DNA of 64,000 bases from Hedera helix (taxonomy: Eukaryota > Streptophyta > Magnoliopsida > Apiales > Araliaceae), in the NCBI GenBank assembly GCA_947179155.2, contig OX359282.1:4901501-4965500 (forward strand), read 5' to 3'. The position numbers and the translations under genes are program-made. The notes under the pieces are model-generated. The model saw only the letters and a list, made by a program, of their open reading frames with translations, made no database searches and was not told the origin of the DNA. This document shows positions 23,055 through 35,224 of this stretch, in pieces (positions within the stretch are counted from its first letter, which is position 1; the number at the start of each line of letters is the position of its first letter).

Positions 23055-25972
23055 ACAATATTCGTTCTGTCAGGGAATATTCGTACGACGGCACCGTACG
23101 AACCAATCATTGGTGGACCCCATAACGAATAATTGTCGGATATAGAAAACGACATAAATAATTTATAAATGGTCAATGGTACTATCACTTTTAATTGTTA
23201 AAATATCTGGTGGTAAAAGAATAGTAAAATACGGTATAACAAGTAACACACGGTATTACACAGTAGCACACGACATTGCACCGTGTTTCATATTATTGAA
23301 CTGATAAAGTAGTTATCGTACAATATTTGACTTTATTGTCACATGCACAATAATTCATATTATTAAACTAATAATTGTCACAGTAGCATATGCACAGTAA
23401 TTCACATTATTGAATCAATAATTGTCATTACACAGTAACGTATTCTTTCTTTTACAAACTTTCTGCATTATTGTTATCTCTATTATAATGTTAATTAAAT
23501 TGTTGTATTTCATTATTAATTGATTTGATATCTAACTCAGAGAGCCAACTACAATGTATTTATAACAATTAGTCATAATAATGAATAAGTGTGAATTATT
23601 GTTGAATAATTGAATTGATAAAGTTATTTGTTTTTATTATAATAAATGATATAAAGTTAGGTGATATAAAGATGAAATGAATGGTATATATTAAAGATAA
23701 TGTAATAATTATAGAATTTCAAATGAACGGTGTAGATTGAAGATGATATTTAAATGAATGGTTTAGATTAAGGAAATATTAAAAGATGAAATGAATGGTA
23801 TAGAGTAAAGATAATATAGAATTTGAAATGGATGGTGTAGATTAAAGATGATCTTTAAATGAATGATTTAAATTAAAGAAATTTCAAAAGATGAAATGAG
23901 TGGTATGGCTTAAACATTATCTTGAAATGAATGGTTTGGATTCAATTAGGAAATCTTGGTTATGATAAGAATTTTGGCTATAAATAGAGGCTTTAACTTA
24001 AGGATTTTTCATAAACTTTCTTGCTCATTATTTCTTTCACTCTCTAAATACTTCTTTGTGTAATTTCTCTCTAAGTGTGCTTAAGTCATCTTGAATATTT
24101 GTGAGGATCTATAAGTGTAAAAGTACTTTTCAAGTTGATCAACTTTATTTAAATCAATATTCAGTCACGTGATACGGTAAGAGATTATCATTCTTTGATT
24201 CTTGAAAATAATATCGTTTCTCTCTTACTCATAAGATGTGTCATTTATTTCCATGTATTAAATTGTGGGAATAACCTTACGGCGCGGATTATCGCCTGTT
24301 GGTGAATAACCTTTCGTATTCATTCCTTATTAATCTCTGAGAATAACCTTACTGCGCGGATTACCGCCTGTTTGGTGAATAACTCTTCGTATTCAATTTT
24401 TATTAAATTGTGGGAATAACCTTACGGCACGGATTACCGCCTGTTGGTGAATAACCTTTCGTATTCATTCCTTATTAATCTCTGAAAGTAACATGACTAC
24501 GCGGATTACCGCATGTTTGGTGAATTACTCTTTGTATTCACTTTTTATTTGTCTCTTTTGGAAATTATTTGTGTACACGAATTATCACATGACACTTTTA
24601 TTCCATATTCTTTTGTAATATCATTTTCTTTCATATTCGTAAGTGATATTATTTTCTTTTATACTCGTAAGGGATACCATCTTTTTCATCTTCTATTATT
24701 CAAACTTATTACGGTAAAGGGTATAATTCTTTTCATACTCTTAACTTACTATGGTAAGTACTATTTAGTAAAGTTCTTGAAATGATTATATATTCCTTAA
24801 TAGTTTGCGCTTCATCTAATATCATTTCAATTGAACCTTCCTATTTTTCTAAATCTCTCTATTGAACTTTAACTGTTATTCTGAACTGTGGATCTTGAAT
24901 ATCGTTCTTAAATTTGAGTCCACATCATGTTGACAATTTAGACATTATTTGAATTTGCACAAAGTAAACTTTCGATATTTATTGATCATATTGTTTCTTC
25001 TGATTCATCATTTATATCACTGTTATTTGTACTAATCATCAAGAATCAAATTGTTGTTAATATATGTGGCCTGGGGCACAGATGATAGGTTAAAGGCGAT
25101 ATAATTATTGAACAGATGATAGGTTAAAGGCGATACATCTGTTCGGTATCTTTTATGGCACACGGTGAATGAATATATTTGGTCCGTAGTGCAAAGATGA
25201 ACTGTTGTTTGGTATGATTATGACCAAAGGCTGAATACTGGTATAATCATGACCGTTGGTGATATATTGAATATCTTTGGCCCGTAGTGCAAAGATGAAC
25301 TGTTGTTTGGTATGATTATGACCAAAGGCTGAATACTGGTATAATCATGACCGTTGGAGATATATTGAATATCTTTGGCCCGTAGTGCAAAGATGAACTG
25401 TTGACTTGCATGATTATGACCAGGAACTGGGAATTTATATTATCATGACTAGTGGTGTTTAAAATGATAAAAGTTGATGATATTTTTCTGAAAAAGAGAA
25501 GCGAGTAGACATCATAGTCTACATGATTCTTCTAATGGATTGCTCATTCCGCTACTATTATTAATCTGAACTTTGTTTAAGAACTTAACTGCAGTTTTTG
25601 ATATAAACCTTATAGTCTATTGTATTTTATCAAGAATACAACTGTTGAAGGCTAACGATAATTTATTTGTCATTATCTTAGTCATTATATTCTTTACTGG
25701 ACTATTTGAGCTCACCCTTTCTTTTTATTCCATTGTTTTTCAACAGGAGATGAGAACGTAGTTGGGTCTAGCCGGGGGATGGAGTGAGAGTCCGAGGGAT
25801 AGCTATCATAGTCTTCACGTGTTGTAAAATAGTATGACAATAATCGTGAAAGACTTAGTTGTGTATTATTATACACTGTATTGTTGTACGTTGCACTACT
25901 TGTAATAATTTTGTAGTAGTCTTTTGACAACTCAAGTTTGGGCTGTGTGGGCCCAGATTTGGGGGCGTCACA

Positions 25973-26348
25973 TACCGGCTCGTGGTTATGGAAAAGAAAA
26001 ACGCATATTCCTCTCTGAGGCAGAATTACATGTTGTACATACTTACATTCTTCTCAACAGCGAGGAGATTGATTGGTTTGTGAGGTATGCATGTAAAACT
26101 CATATTAAATTTAATCTCATAGATGTACACTTCAATCTCATATATATTATTTCATATATACATGTAGATCATTCGATGTCGAGTTAAGAACAACTCAACA
26201 CGGCATCACTGATAAAGATATTGAATTGAGTTGGGATCAAAATTTTGCAAAGTAGCTAAAGGATAAAGTAAGTTATTTAACTTAATTACGTCATTTTATT
26301 TAATTTATTAAACACTTATTCACACTTGTATTAAACAATTGTAGGGTC
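25973..26348 (+). pseudogene. TNP2 pseudogene, middle part
   Basis: After the second TACCG the CACTA coding sequence resumes: PARGYGKEKRIFLSEAELH, then VVHTYILLNSEEIDWFVR. An intron-like stretch and HGITDKDIELSWDQNFAK follow, with a stop after NFAK. A second intron-like AT-rich stretch (GTAAGT near 26267 to TTGTAG at 26344) leads into GGTCTTGTTGATG, where another insertion begins. The context shows that the gypsy element and the 2.3-kb insertion both lie within the same transposase gene. Confidence 0.75.
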
Positions 26349-28630
26349 TTGTTGATGCCGAAATCGGAACCGTTTATTCTGTTTTTATATTTAATGAGTT
26401 CCGACCTCGACGAGTTCGTTTGAATGAACAAAACGCTCAAGTATACGCAGTCAACAAGTAATATAATGAAAGTAGAGTATCGATCCCACGAGGAATTATG
26501 TAATAAAAATTGCCAACCACAAACTTATAACCAATTCAATCCTATTTAAACGAAAGATTAATTGTTTTGAAATTAAACTGATAAAAATTAAACTAATACT
26601 AGCTAATGAAAACAATTAAATATAGGTGAATCTAAGTATGTAACTTCCCCCAATAGTTCATTCAAGTCTTCTAACTCTCTCTTTGGTCATTCGGTCACGA
26701 CGAATTGTCAACCGAGAATTCTTTATAATAGATATGGCCAACTCTCATTGCACCATACCCGAATCCACCCAAATCCAACCCAAGGGCCACAAAAACGGGA
26801 AGGAACACCCTAACTAGGCAACTCACTATATCTCTATGAGAGTCAACACTAAAAAGGATTTGAAGAACAGATTCTCTCTTCGCTACACGAGGCGAGCTGG
26901 TATATCTCTATCCTAACTCACGAATCATAATCCCAATGCCAGGTGGAATCACGAACACGTGTCATTGTATCTAGGTCTAAACTGGTACTCCCTTTCTCAG
27001 TTCCGCACGAGTTACCACACTAATAACTAGGTCAGACAAATACGCGTTAGGCGCAAAATATGAAAACACATCCACACAGCCGTAGCCGATGAATGGTCAC
27101 CCGAGAACTCTCTATGGTACTAACATGCCTCTCTCGCGCGTCATGTAGCGACATCTTACCCAAATCCGACACAAGGCAACAGAAACATGAAGGAACGCCC
27201 AAGCTAAGAATAACAAGGGTTGAAGGTCAGGTTCTCAAAGGGTGCACATGGTGGATCGGTATATGTCTATCCTTTCCACGAATCATAATCCCAATGCCAT
27301 GTGGAATCACGAACATGTGTGACATACTTGGGTCAAACACTATACTCCCTCTCTCAGTTCCGTATAGGCTACTAAGTAAATGCACGACCTAGAAATTAAC
27401 CACAAAGCACAAATACAACAACCAATCCATATGGTGCCAACCAAAGAGAGAGAAATCAACTAGAACAACCTATTGGGTTCCATCACAATACTTAGATTCA
27501 ATGCTTAGTTCATACTAAACAAGTAATCCAACATCCACAAATACATAGCAAATGAGTATAACAAGATTCAATATGAATAAAGCATGCAATGGATTCAATA
27601 CAAACACATAGATATTACACCCATGGATTACAAATCATCCAATTACACCTACAAGTACTACTATCAATAGAACAATAGAACTACAAATAGAAGAACTTGT
27701 TCCAAAAACCAAACAACAATAGAATACATGAAATAGAGAGGCAAAAGGAAGAGAAATATAGACAAACTCCCTAAATCATAGCATCACATTGATGTAGAAA
27801 CTCCATGGAATCACCAAAATGGCCTCCCAAAGTCGCCCAAGTCGCTCCTTCTCGGAAGAAACTGATTATGTTATGGGGCAACATCTGGTGGCTTTTATAA
27901 CACTCTGTCCGCGGCTTGACTGGCGTACGGTGTAGCTGCGCCTCACCATAGTGTAAAAACGGCGCAGCTGCGCAAAATCTTGGTCTGCCTGGCAAACGGC
28001 GCAGCTGCGCCTCTCCCTAGTACAAAATGAGCGCAGCTGCGCCATTTTGCAGAAAACTGACATTTGGCAGCTTCAGGGTCCTTTTGTATTTTGGGCGTAA
28101 CTTCTTCATACCAACTCCGATAAAGGTAATTCAAGATGTTCTGGAAAGTAAATTCATAGAGCTACAACTTTCATGTTTTACCAAATTGCAGATTCAAAAC
28201 GGATGCATGTCAAAAGTTGGCCTCAATAGGCTGTTATTGTATTTCTTCGTATTTTATGTATAACTTTTGTGTCCGACCTCCGATTGCATTGATTCAAGAT
28301 GTTTTGGAAATCTGAGGAGAAGTTCTACAAATTTCATGTTTTGCACAATTGGAGATTCGGAATGGATCAAGGTCGAAAGTTGGCCGTCATGTAAACAGCA
28401 CGCCGAAAACGCGAACCGGGCAAATCCAAGCCACGAACAAGCAAGCCCTTATTATAATTCCTGTACATAAAGTAAAAACGCATAAAAACAATACAAAATC
28501 ACATTCTATAATAATGTGATATAAAAAGACGCGTAAATGAACATAAAACACATAAACTTACTATACAACCTAAATTACAACAAACACGTAAAAACACATA
28601 GAAACTAACATAAATACTTAAAGATAAGCA
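26349..28630. mobile_element. Unclassified 2.3-kb insertion in TNP2
   Basis: TNP2 homology stops near 26348 and resumes near 28640, so this block is an insertion; the exact ends and duplication could not be fixed. It contains the motif AGTAGAGTATCGATCCCACG near 26468, common in plant dispersed repeats. A direct duplication of roughly 300 bases (about 26690-27010 and 27090-27370) shares ACGAATCATAATCCCAATGC. Four GCGCAGCTGCGC palindromes lie at 27920-28045. A second doubled segment shares TTCATGTTTT.C.AATTG.AGATTC (about 28110-28230 and 28285-28390). No protein domain is present. It is probably a non-autonomous transposable element. Confidence 0.55.
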
Positions 28631-29424
28631 ATTTATCAAGCTCAAGTGTATTCAATTCGTAGGTATAAAAACCACTTATCAGGTCTTAATGAAGGTACAA
28701 TTCCTTCAAACGTACAAATTTTAGCTATGGGCCCAGACAGGGACCAAGTCACTCGCAATGGTTATAAAGTAAATGGCTACGACTTTCATACGAAGACATA
28801 TGTCATTGGTAAAAGAAAAACCAATACTAGAGTGTTTATTCAAGGAGATTATTATAATGAGGTTGGTCACGCCTTTTATAGAGAGTTGGAGGAGATCATC
28901 GAGTTGTCGTATAAGGGTACCTACGAAGGTCAGATTAATTTGTTTAAGTGTCGTTGGTTTGATTCAGAAAAAGGATACATGTCGATCGACATAGAATTGT
29001 CAACATTGACCTCAACAAAATGATATATATGAATGCGCCACTTGTGTTGCCAACTCAAACACAACAAGTATATTATACTCCTACTCCTGTTCGAAAAAGG
29101 GATAGATCGCCTACAGATAGGCAAGTTGTAATTCATACTCCCGCACGTAATCTTGTCCAATTAGTAGATGGAAAAGTCTACCAGGAGGAGACGTGAAAAA
29201 CTCTCTATAATAAATGTCGATGACAACAATCAGCTCAACAATTTAGAGGGTGGAGGTGATGATGATGAATAGGATCACGATTCAGTACAGTATTTAGATG
29301 ATTGTGACATTGAGGAGAAAGAGTTTTTAAGTGATACCGACACTGAATCTGAAACAGGAGATGGTTATGATTCTCCACATATTATTGAAAATAATTATGA
29401 ATCTGACAGTGAGTTTCATTAAAA
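28631..29424 (+). pseudogene. TNP2 pseudogene, 3' part (DUF4216-like)
   Basis: From 28646 an open frame of 125 codons reads NVQILAMGPDRDQVTRNGY, KVNGYDFHTKTYVIGKRKTN, FYRELEEIIELSYKGTYEGQ and FKCRWFDSEKGY, the pattern of the DUF4216 module at the C terminus of plant TNP2 proteins. A frameshift near 28998 moves on to a proline- and threonine-rich tail (VVIHTPARNLVQLVDG). Another break near 29195 is followed by an acidic end (LSDTDTESETGDGYDSP) with the stop at about 29420. This is the end of the gene that starts at 9298. Confidence 0.8.
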
Positions 29425-29669
29425 TCTATGTTTAATTTTATTTGTATTAAGGAGAGTTATATATACATGTTTTATTTACACTTGTCATTAATAATTGCAC
29501 ACATGTTTACATAATATTATTGCATATCATAAACTATTGCACACATGTCATAATCATTTACATTTTATTTACATGTTCCTTATAGTTGCACACATGTCTA
29601 CTCATTTTTATTTGTGTAATTATTATTATATATATATAAGTCACATTAATATGTTATTTTTTTGAATAG

Positions 29670-31190
29670 ATGTCATCTTCAGCACCGGGTAGAAAGCATG
29701 GTTTGGGTCGGGGTCCAAATCAGATCCCAAAAGCCCATGATAATCCAGATGACCTCATCCTATTGCAAATTCGCCCTGATCTAGACACCACGTAAGTTAA
29801 TTAACCATTTAGTAGTATTAAAATAAATTTAGTATTGTTGTATACATTAATGTAAATTATTGTATATTTCAGCGATTTTGTAGATGTTAGGGTTGTCAAA
29901 TGTATTGCATAACTATGCCTGCAAAACTGGCCTACCCCAACTGTTACGTGGGCCAGCACATCACTTGCCCACAAGGAGGTTTGTTGGTAAGAGTTTCAAG
30001 TATTTCCCCCTATAATTTACAGATATTTTATTCAACCAATGTTTAGTATTATCAGATTATAATAATATTGTTTTTATGTTATTATTGTATTTTAATTTTA
30101 AAAAAGATACATGTGGGATGAGGCACAGTCAGGTGTTATACAGACACTGTTCTGACAAAAGTGCTATGTCCGGACAAAAGATAATATAAAGAAGAAGCAG
30201 AAAAATGCACTCCACAATATTGGCATAGACCATCCTGGCCAAGCTGAGGAGTATATGCATGAGTACGCCCCGTGGTGGTGCTCACACGATATCTGGGCTG
30301 AGATGTGTTAGAAGTGGTAGAGTGAGAAATGGACGAGGAAAGGTTGGATTGTTGCCAATAACATATCCGCTGGTGTACTTGAGGGGAAAAGGCAAATGGT
30401 ACATATAAAGGCGGTAATATATCATAGGCGTAACATTTCGCTTAGTAAGTACAAAGTTTGTCAAATTTACTTTATTTATGTTTATAATCATTTTATTAGT
30501 ATGAATTTGTATAATATATATATTTATACACTTGTCATATTTGTAGTCGGCTGGGACTACAGGCCATACTGTAAATTGGTTGGATCTATACGTAGCAACC
30601 CGTGATGGTCTGCCTAATGCTTTGCGAATACGGGTACATTTTTATTTGCATTATATGTTTATAATTCTTTGAAGTTATTTTTAAGCTTGATTATTTACTT
30701 GTAACTATTTAATGTATACTTGATTACATGACATTTACAATCAATTAATGGACGAGCGGGGTCCCTTTGGCAATCATTACCCACCAATTGATCAAGAGTT
30801 ATGGAAAAAGGCATCGATTGTAAAGAATTTTTTTGTTAAGGACCATGGACAGCGAAGACGATCGAATATTAGTGCTTCAGCCAGCTCGGGTAGCCACTTT
30901 ACGCAGGCATCATACAATCTGATGACACATAATGTTGCGGAGTGTGTTAGAGTCATATGTAGAAATCCTACCCTCCTGTATGAACTACAAGATCACTTGA
31001 AGGCGCTAAGTCCCAAGTCCTTATCTGATGTAGTGGCGACAACAGCAAATCAGCCGGACCAGGAGGAGGCTTCGCATGACGAGGTAATCTTATCAATTAA
31101 TACAATTAAATTAAGCACTCAATAGTACTATCTTCAAATATGTTTTGTTTTTTTTTTGTTACAGGAACGTACATAGCAGCCTTATAGATC
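29670..31190 (+). pseudogene. Second CACTA gene, TNP1-like (Transposase_24 type), broken
   Basis: The first exon starts at 29670 with MSSSAPGRKHGLGRGPNQ and ends at 29791 before GTAAGT. Later pieces are readable at 30110-30450 (a lysine/tryptophan-rich part with APWWCSHDIWAE), 30545-30605 and 30748-31125. The last is an open frame with YPPIDQELWKKASIVKNFF, then a serine-rich ASASSGSHFTQASYN piece and ECVRVICRNPTLLYELQDHL. This matches the En/Spm TNP1-like DNA-binding protein (Transposase_24) in layout and position after TNP2. Stops after PWW..EMC near 30308 and around 30605 make it a pseudogene. The family call rests on motif pattern and context. Confidence 0.6.
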
Positions 31191-31489
31191 GATGATGTTT
31201 GACGAGCTACATATCATTCTTATATTCTCTTTTGTTCCCACTTTATGTTGTACCACATGCACGATCGAAACTATGATTGTAGTTTTGGGATTATTGTATA
31301 TATATGTATTCAGAATGGATGTTGATTTTATGTGTATATAAAATGTAATTTAATTTGATTTAATTGGATTGAATTTAGTATTTGATTGGAGATCTAGATG
31401 AGATCATATATGTAAATATCTGTTGTGCTGTCTTGGGATTTTAATACAGGTTAAAAGATTTAGAGAAATTCAAAAAAAAATCATTTATT

Positions 31490-31843
31490 TATTTTTAAAA
31501 ATCAGCAACCGATTCGGTCGTTATTGTATTTTAGGATTTTTAATTTTTTTTTAAAATAGCGACCGCATACGGTCATTAAAGGTCGGTCATTGATAGTCGG
31601 TCGCTATTTTCCATCCCTAAACTTTTCCATTTCTGATGCCAATCACTGACACGTGACACACGTCATCAAAATGCTGACTAGGCTCTTGCGATCGCTTCGG
31701 TCATTGATGTCGTCACTAATTTACCATTTAGCGACCAACTTATATGCAACAGATATCAGTAATCGAATGCGATCACTAATACCTATCAGTGACTGATTGC
31801 GATCGCTGAAAGTCAGTCACTGATAGCTCTTTTTACTGTAGTG
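31490..31843 (+). repeat. CACTA right subterminal repeat region
   Basis: The words TAGCGACCGCATACGGTC, GGTCGGTC, GTCGGTCGCT, TTTAGCGACCAA and GACTGATTGCGATCGCTGAA recur here in both directions and mirror the left subterminal region. The terminus is TTTTTACTGTAGTG. The stretch 31191-31489 before it has no gene and looks like 3' untranslated sequence. Confidence 0.75.
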
Positions 31844-31891
31844 TGAGTATGATTGATCCACTATAGGATAAATAGTTCCACTGAACCTCAC

Positions 31892-34800
31892 TGTAAGTTC
31901 CCAGAGGCACACAAGTGATCTAGAAGGGGGGGTTGAATAGATCTCTTAGAAACTTCTTAATCTTTAAGAGTTCATTATCAAATAATTATTTGATCAAGAT
32001 ATGTTTGCACAGCGGAATTTTAGTTTGAAAAACACCCCTTAAAGATTTGTAAAACTTCTCTGTTGAGTTTAAGTTTATATTGAAGAAAGTCATTTGATAA
32101 GTAAACTAATTCACAGTCATGTGTAGATATATATATATAGGACAGAATGTGAAAGACTGAAAGTAAAATGACACCAGAGAGTTTTAAGTGGTTCGGAGAC
32201 TGAATAACTCCTACTCCACTCTTCTACATGATAGTAGGAAATCCACTAAGGTTTAGTCCTCCGGACTAGGACACTCTCGCCCTCATCAAAGCTAGCAGCT
32301 TTGGTTCCTTTAGTCACATTAAGACTATGACACTCTTGCCCTCATCAAAGCTAGCAGCTTTGGACTGTAGACTAAGTCCAGCAGACTTAGAATCTCTTGT
32401 ACCCTTCGGTACTCAACAAGTCCAGCAGACTTGATTTCTTTTTAGCCACTTGGGCAAGGATCCTTTGACCCTCTTTTGTGTGTTGGATGCTTGTTGGGTT
32501 GTGCTGCTAAGATGAACTTTGATCTTCTTTATCTTCTGGTACTTAGCAGCTGCTTGTGATCCATCATTGAATGCTGCTGATGTTTGTCGTTGATATTCTC
32601 CTTCTTTCTGATATTCAGCAACTACTCAAGATCACCAAATGTGCTGCTAGGCTTTTGCACTTCAGCTCCTTTGGTACTTGATAACTTCTCGAGATGAACT
32701 CCTGAGATGACTGTGATGCTTCTTCTTTTTGGTACTCAGTTGTTCCTTCGTATCATAGACAGTTTATTGCTTCTCGAGATGGGCTTCTGAGATGACTGTG
32801 ATGCTCCTTCCTTTTGGTACTCAGTTGCTACCATGTATGTATCAGGTTGACGTTTAAGCTTCTCTCTTCCATGTGCCTAGCAGTTCTGAACACTTCTCTT
32901 GTAATAGAGTTATACATCTCTATGTCTCTCTCAATTCAGTGTTAGTGTTCTGATGGATCGTAGAGTTCTTTAGCATAGTCATTCTCTGTTTCACTCTACG
33001 ATCGGTTGTTGTCTTCTATCATTTCTTTTTTATATTCTTCAACTGCAACAACCCTTTTTCCTTCTGTTTATTCTGTAAGCTTTTATATCTCTGAGCATAT
33101 ATTACCGTTGAATGAAATCCCGTTGGTTTCATTTGGCTTTGTGCAGATCCTAAATATCTTCAATGTTGACTTTCACGCTGCTTGTGTCAGTGCTTTTCCC
33201 TTTTCTGACATGTTCTGATATATTGACCTGTAGCTCAGCTTTCTCTGAATTTATAGCCGTTGCACACCCAGAGTTGTTCAGTAAGGATTATTATTTCCTT
33301 TGTTAATTAATCTTCTGATACATCATTAAATACCTTCCTTGACTTTTAGAACCAACTGTTCTGATGTATCCAGAGATATCCCATTGGTCTGACTTTATTC
33401 ACCATCTCCTGAGCAGTGGGTCCTGACTTGTAGTCGTTTAGGCACAACGTCTACTACGACTCTGACATGCATTTGTATCTCAACAACACTTAATCTTTCT
33501 TTAATCTGGGCGAGGAGTATTCTCTTTTCTCTCATACCATATAGCCGTTCTGTTAGTCTACTTGTTCTGGCCTGCTTAATGAATTTATTGAGTGATAGAC
33601 TGTCTACTTTGTTTCTGCAAATTCAGCTTCATGAATGTTACTTGAGGTATGTCAAGTGAAACGTTGAGTTAGAATGATTTTTTCTCTAACTCTGCGACCT
33701 TGTTGCTCTGGTCAGATCGTAGAGTTTGTGCTTGCAATGCTTTGCTTTGATTTCGTTCTACGATCTTGTAGGTTTGATCAAATCGTAGAGTTAGTTAACT
33801 GCAGTGCTTCTTAGTGGAATCGTTGAGTTGCAGTCTGTGTTGCTTCATCCTTTAATTCTACTCAACGATTGTTCCATGTGTATAGCAATCTTCTGTATTG
33901 CCTTGTCATTCTGTTCCACTCTACGACTTCTTCTATCTGTGCAAAATTCCAGTTCTTGTAAGCTTGCTCATCATGTTTACTCTACGATTTTGCTAGAGAG
34001 TGTGTATCGTAGAGTACATTTCTTCCTCTGGTTCAGCGTTATCTGCAGGCTAGCTTGGCTGTCTGTTCGACGATCGTAGAGTCTGCTGAACCATAATCGT
34101 AGAGTCCATTCTACGATTGGTTGCCTTGATCGTAGAGTCTTCTGAACCACAATCGTAGAGTTCATTCTACGATTGGTTGTCTTGATCGTAGAGTCTTCTT
34201 TGCTTGGAATCGTAGAGTCCATTCTACGATCATATAGACTGATCAACCTAACAGATTTGATCTTTTCTAACTAAGTCCTTTCCTACATTATTACACCATT
34301 ACATATTGAAAGGACTTTTACAGACTCTGAAATACAAATACAACAATGATTCACTCTTAAGCTTCTCTGCTTACATCATTTATGCAGAGAGACTTCTATT
34401 GAAAGATCAACCTAACATTTCTGATCTTCATAATCTAAGTCCTTTGTACACATATATCTTTAAAAGGACTTTACAACATCTTAACCAGATAACTTTCATT
34501 TTCTTTAATAGACAGCAGATGGTTTACAACAAGATCATATTGTGTTATACAAGTGTGTAAATCAAAGTATTGGGAATAGATAATATATATCATACGCGCA
34601 TGACAACGTAAGCCTATAATTAGATTGACATATAATCACTTTGTCACATAATCACATAAGCACTTCCAGAACATTCACACACAGAATCAAGTAAGCACAT
34701 AATTACATTTAGAACATCTACGCACTTTTTCAGATACACATTATATATCAACCATGACAATCAATCATGTAAGCACATAAACACTTTCAGAGTATCTAAG

Positions 34801-35021
34801 CACATAATCAATTGAGCACATAAGCACATTAACACATATAATCAATCATGTAAGCACATTAACACTTTCAGAGTATCTAAGCACATAATCAATTAAGCTC
34901 ATAAACACATTAATACCTATGCACTTTGTCAGATACACATTGACAATTAACCAAGTAAGCACATTTACCACAGTCCTTTTTGCACAACAGACATCATCAT
35001 CAAATCAAACAACCTTCAACA
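31892..35021 (-). repeat. LARD 3' LTR (3130 bp)
   Basis: On the plus strand it reads TGTAAGTTCCCAGAGG at the left and CTTCAACA at the right, so on the element strand it begins TGTTGAAGG. It contains about twenty copies of ATCGTAGAGT or its complement (32950-34232). The left part has paired GCTAGCAGCTTTGG words, and AAGCACATAA words lie near the right end (34680-34965). Open frames at 33006, 33804, 33977 (minus) and 34306 recur identically in the other LTR and are not genes. Confidence 0.93.
34071..34232 (-). repeat. Tandem hairpin array in the LTR
   Basis: Three units of about 57 bases each contain GATCGTAGAGTC, a short spacer and an inverted repeat. The first two hairpins, AATCGTAGA to TCTACGATT (34095-34118 and 34151-34174), have perfect 9-bp stems and 6-base loops. 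The third (34209-34230) has an 8-bp stem. The array is repeated in the other LTR at about 42598-42759. Confidence 0.85.
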
Positions 35022-35033
35022 ATCTCCCCCTAT
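35022..35033 (-). promoter_or_regulatory. Polypurine tract of the LARD element
   Basis: The plus strand reads ATCTCCCCCTATT next to the LTR end CTTCAACA; on the element strand this is AATAGGGGGAGAT followed by TGTTGAAGG. It is preceded by TCATCATCAA, typical of Ty1/copia elements of the Sirevirus type. Confidence 0.88.
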
Positions 35034-35224
35034 TTGATGATGACAAAACTAATAGACTTAAAGAAATGACATTCATATAATGCATCTACTTGACAAGTAA
35101 ATAAAGTCTTACGATACAGTGAGATACTGTATGGCTAGTGCAAAAGGATGATTTCATTAAATGAGCATTCTTACAAAAGGTTATACATACTTACAGCTGC
35201 TCTTCATGTTTTAACTTTTCTCCC

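Larger units (their letters stand above)
11758..25972 (+). mobile_element. Tekay/Del-type Ty3-gypsy retrotransposon
   Basis: Two LTRs of about 3 kb flank an internal region with a primer-binding site, a protease-bearing ORF, reverse transcriptase, RNase H, integrase, a chromodomain-like C terminus and a polypurine tract. The exact 5-base duplication TACCG is at 11753-11757 and 25973-25977. Domain order RT-RH-IN places it in Ty3/gypsy. The long LTRs, Met-tRNA primer and C-terminal tail suggest a Tekay/Del chromovirus. The 3' LTR is split by a solo LTR. It lies inside TNP2 of the CACTA element, in the same orientation. Confidence 0.93.
19019..25972 (+). repeat. Gypsy 3' LTR, split by a solo LTR
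   Basis: Begins TATAACACCCTGAATTTTATG, aligning with the 5' LTR start; the terminal TG has become TA. It runs to 19153, is interrupted by 19154-23054, and resumes at 23055 to end GGGGGCGTCACA at 25972. Without the insertion it is about 3.05 kb, like the 5' LTR. The tandem arrays recur at 23665-23940, 24268-24560 and 25175-25440. Its TATA box is canonical (TATAAATA at 23979-23986), while the 5' copy reads TTTAAATA. Confidence 0.92.
7025..31843 (+). mobile_element. CACTA (En/Spm) transposon, 24.8 kb with nested insertions
   Basis: The left end begins CACTACAAGAAAA and the right end closes TTTTTACTGTAGTG, which reads back as CACTACAGTAAAAA. The 3-base duplication TGA flanks both ends (7022-7024 and 31844-31846). 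Both subterminal regions are dense in GCGACCG/CGGTCGC words. Inside are a broken TNP2 transposase gene and a second TNP1-like gene in the same orientation. Removing the gypsy element (11758-25972) and the 2.3-kb insertion leaves roughly 8.3 kb, a normal size for a two-gene CACTA element. Stops in both genes make it non-autonomous now. Confidence 0.93.

Noticed and set aside
33006..34560. Open frames at 33006, 33804, 33977 (minus) and 34306 with identical twins at 41533-43087
   Set aside because: They lie in the two LTR copies and are repeated only because the LTRs are. They follow the decamer repeats and have no family resemblance.
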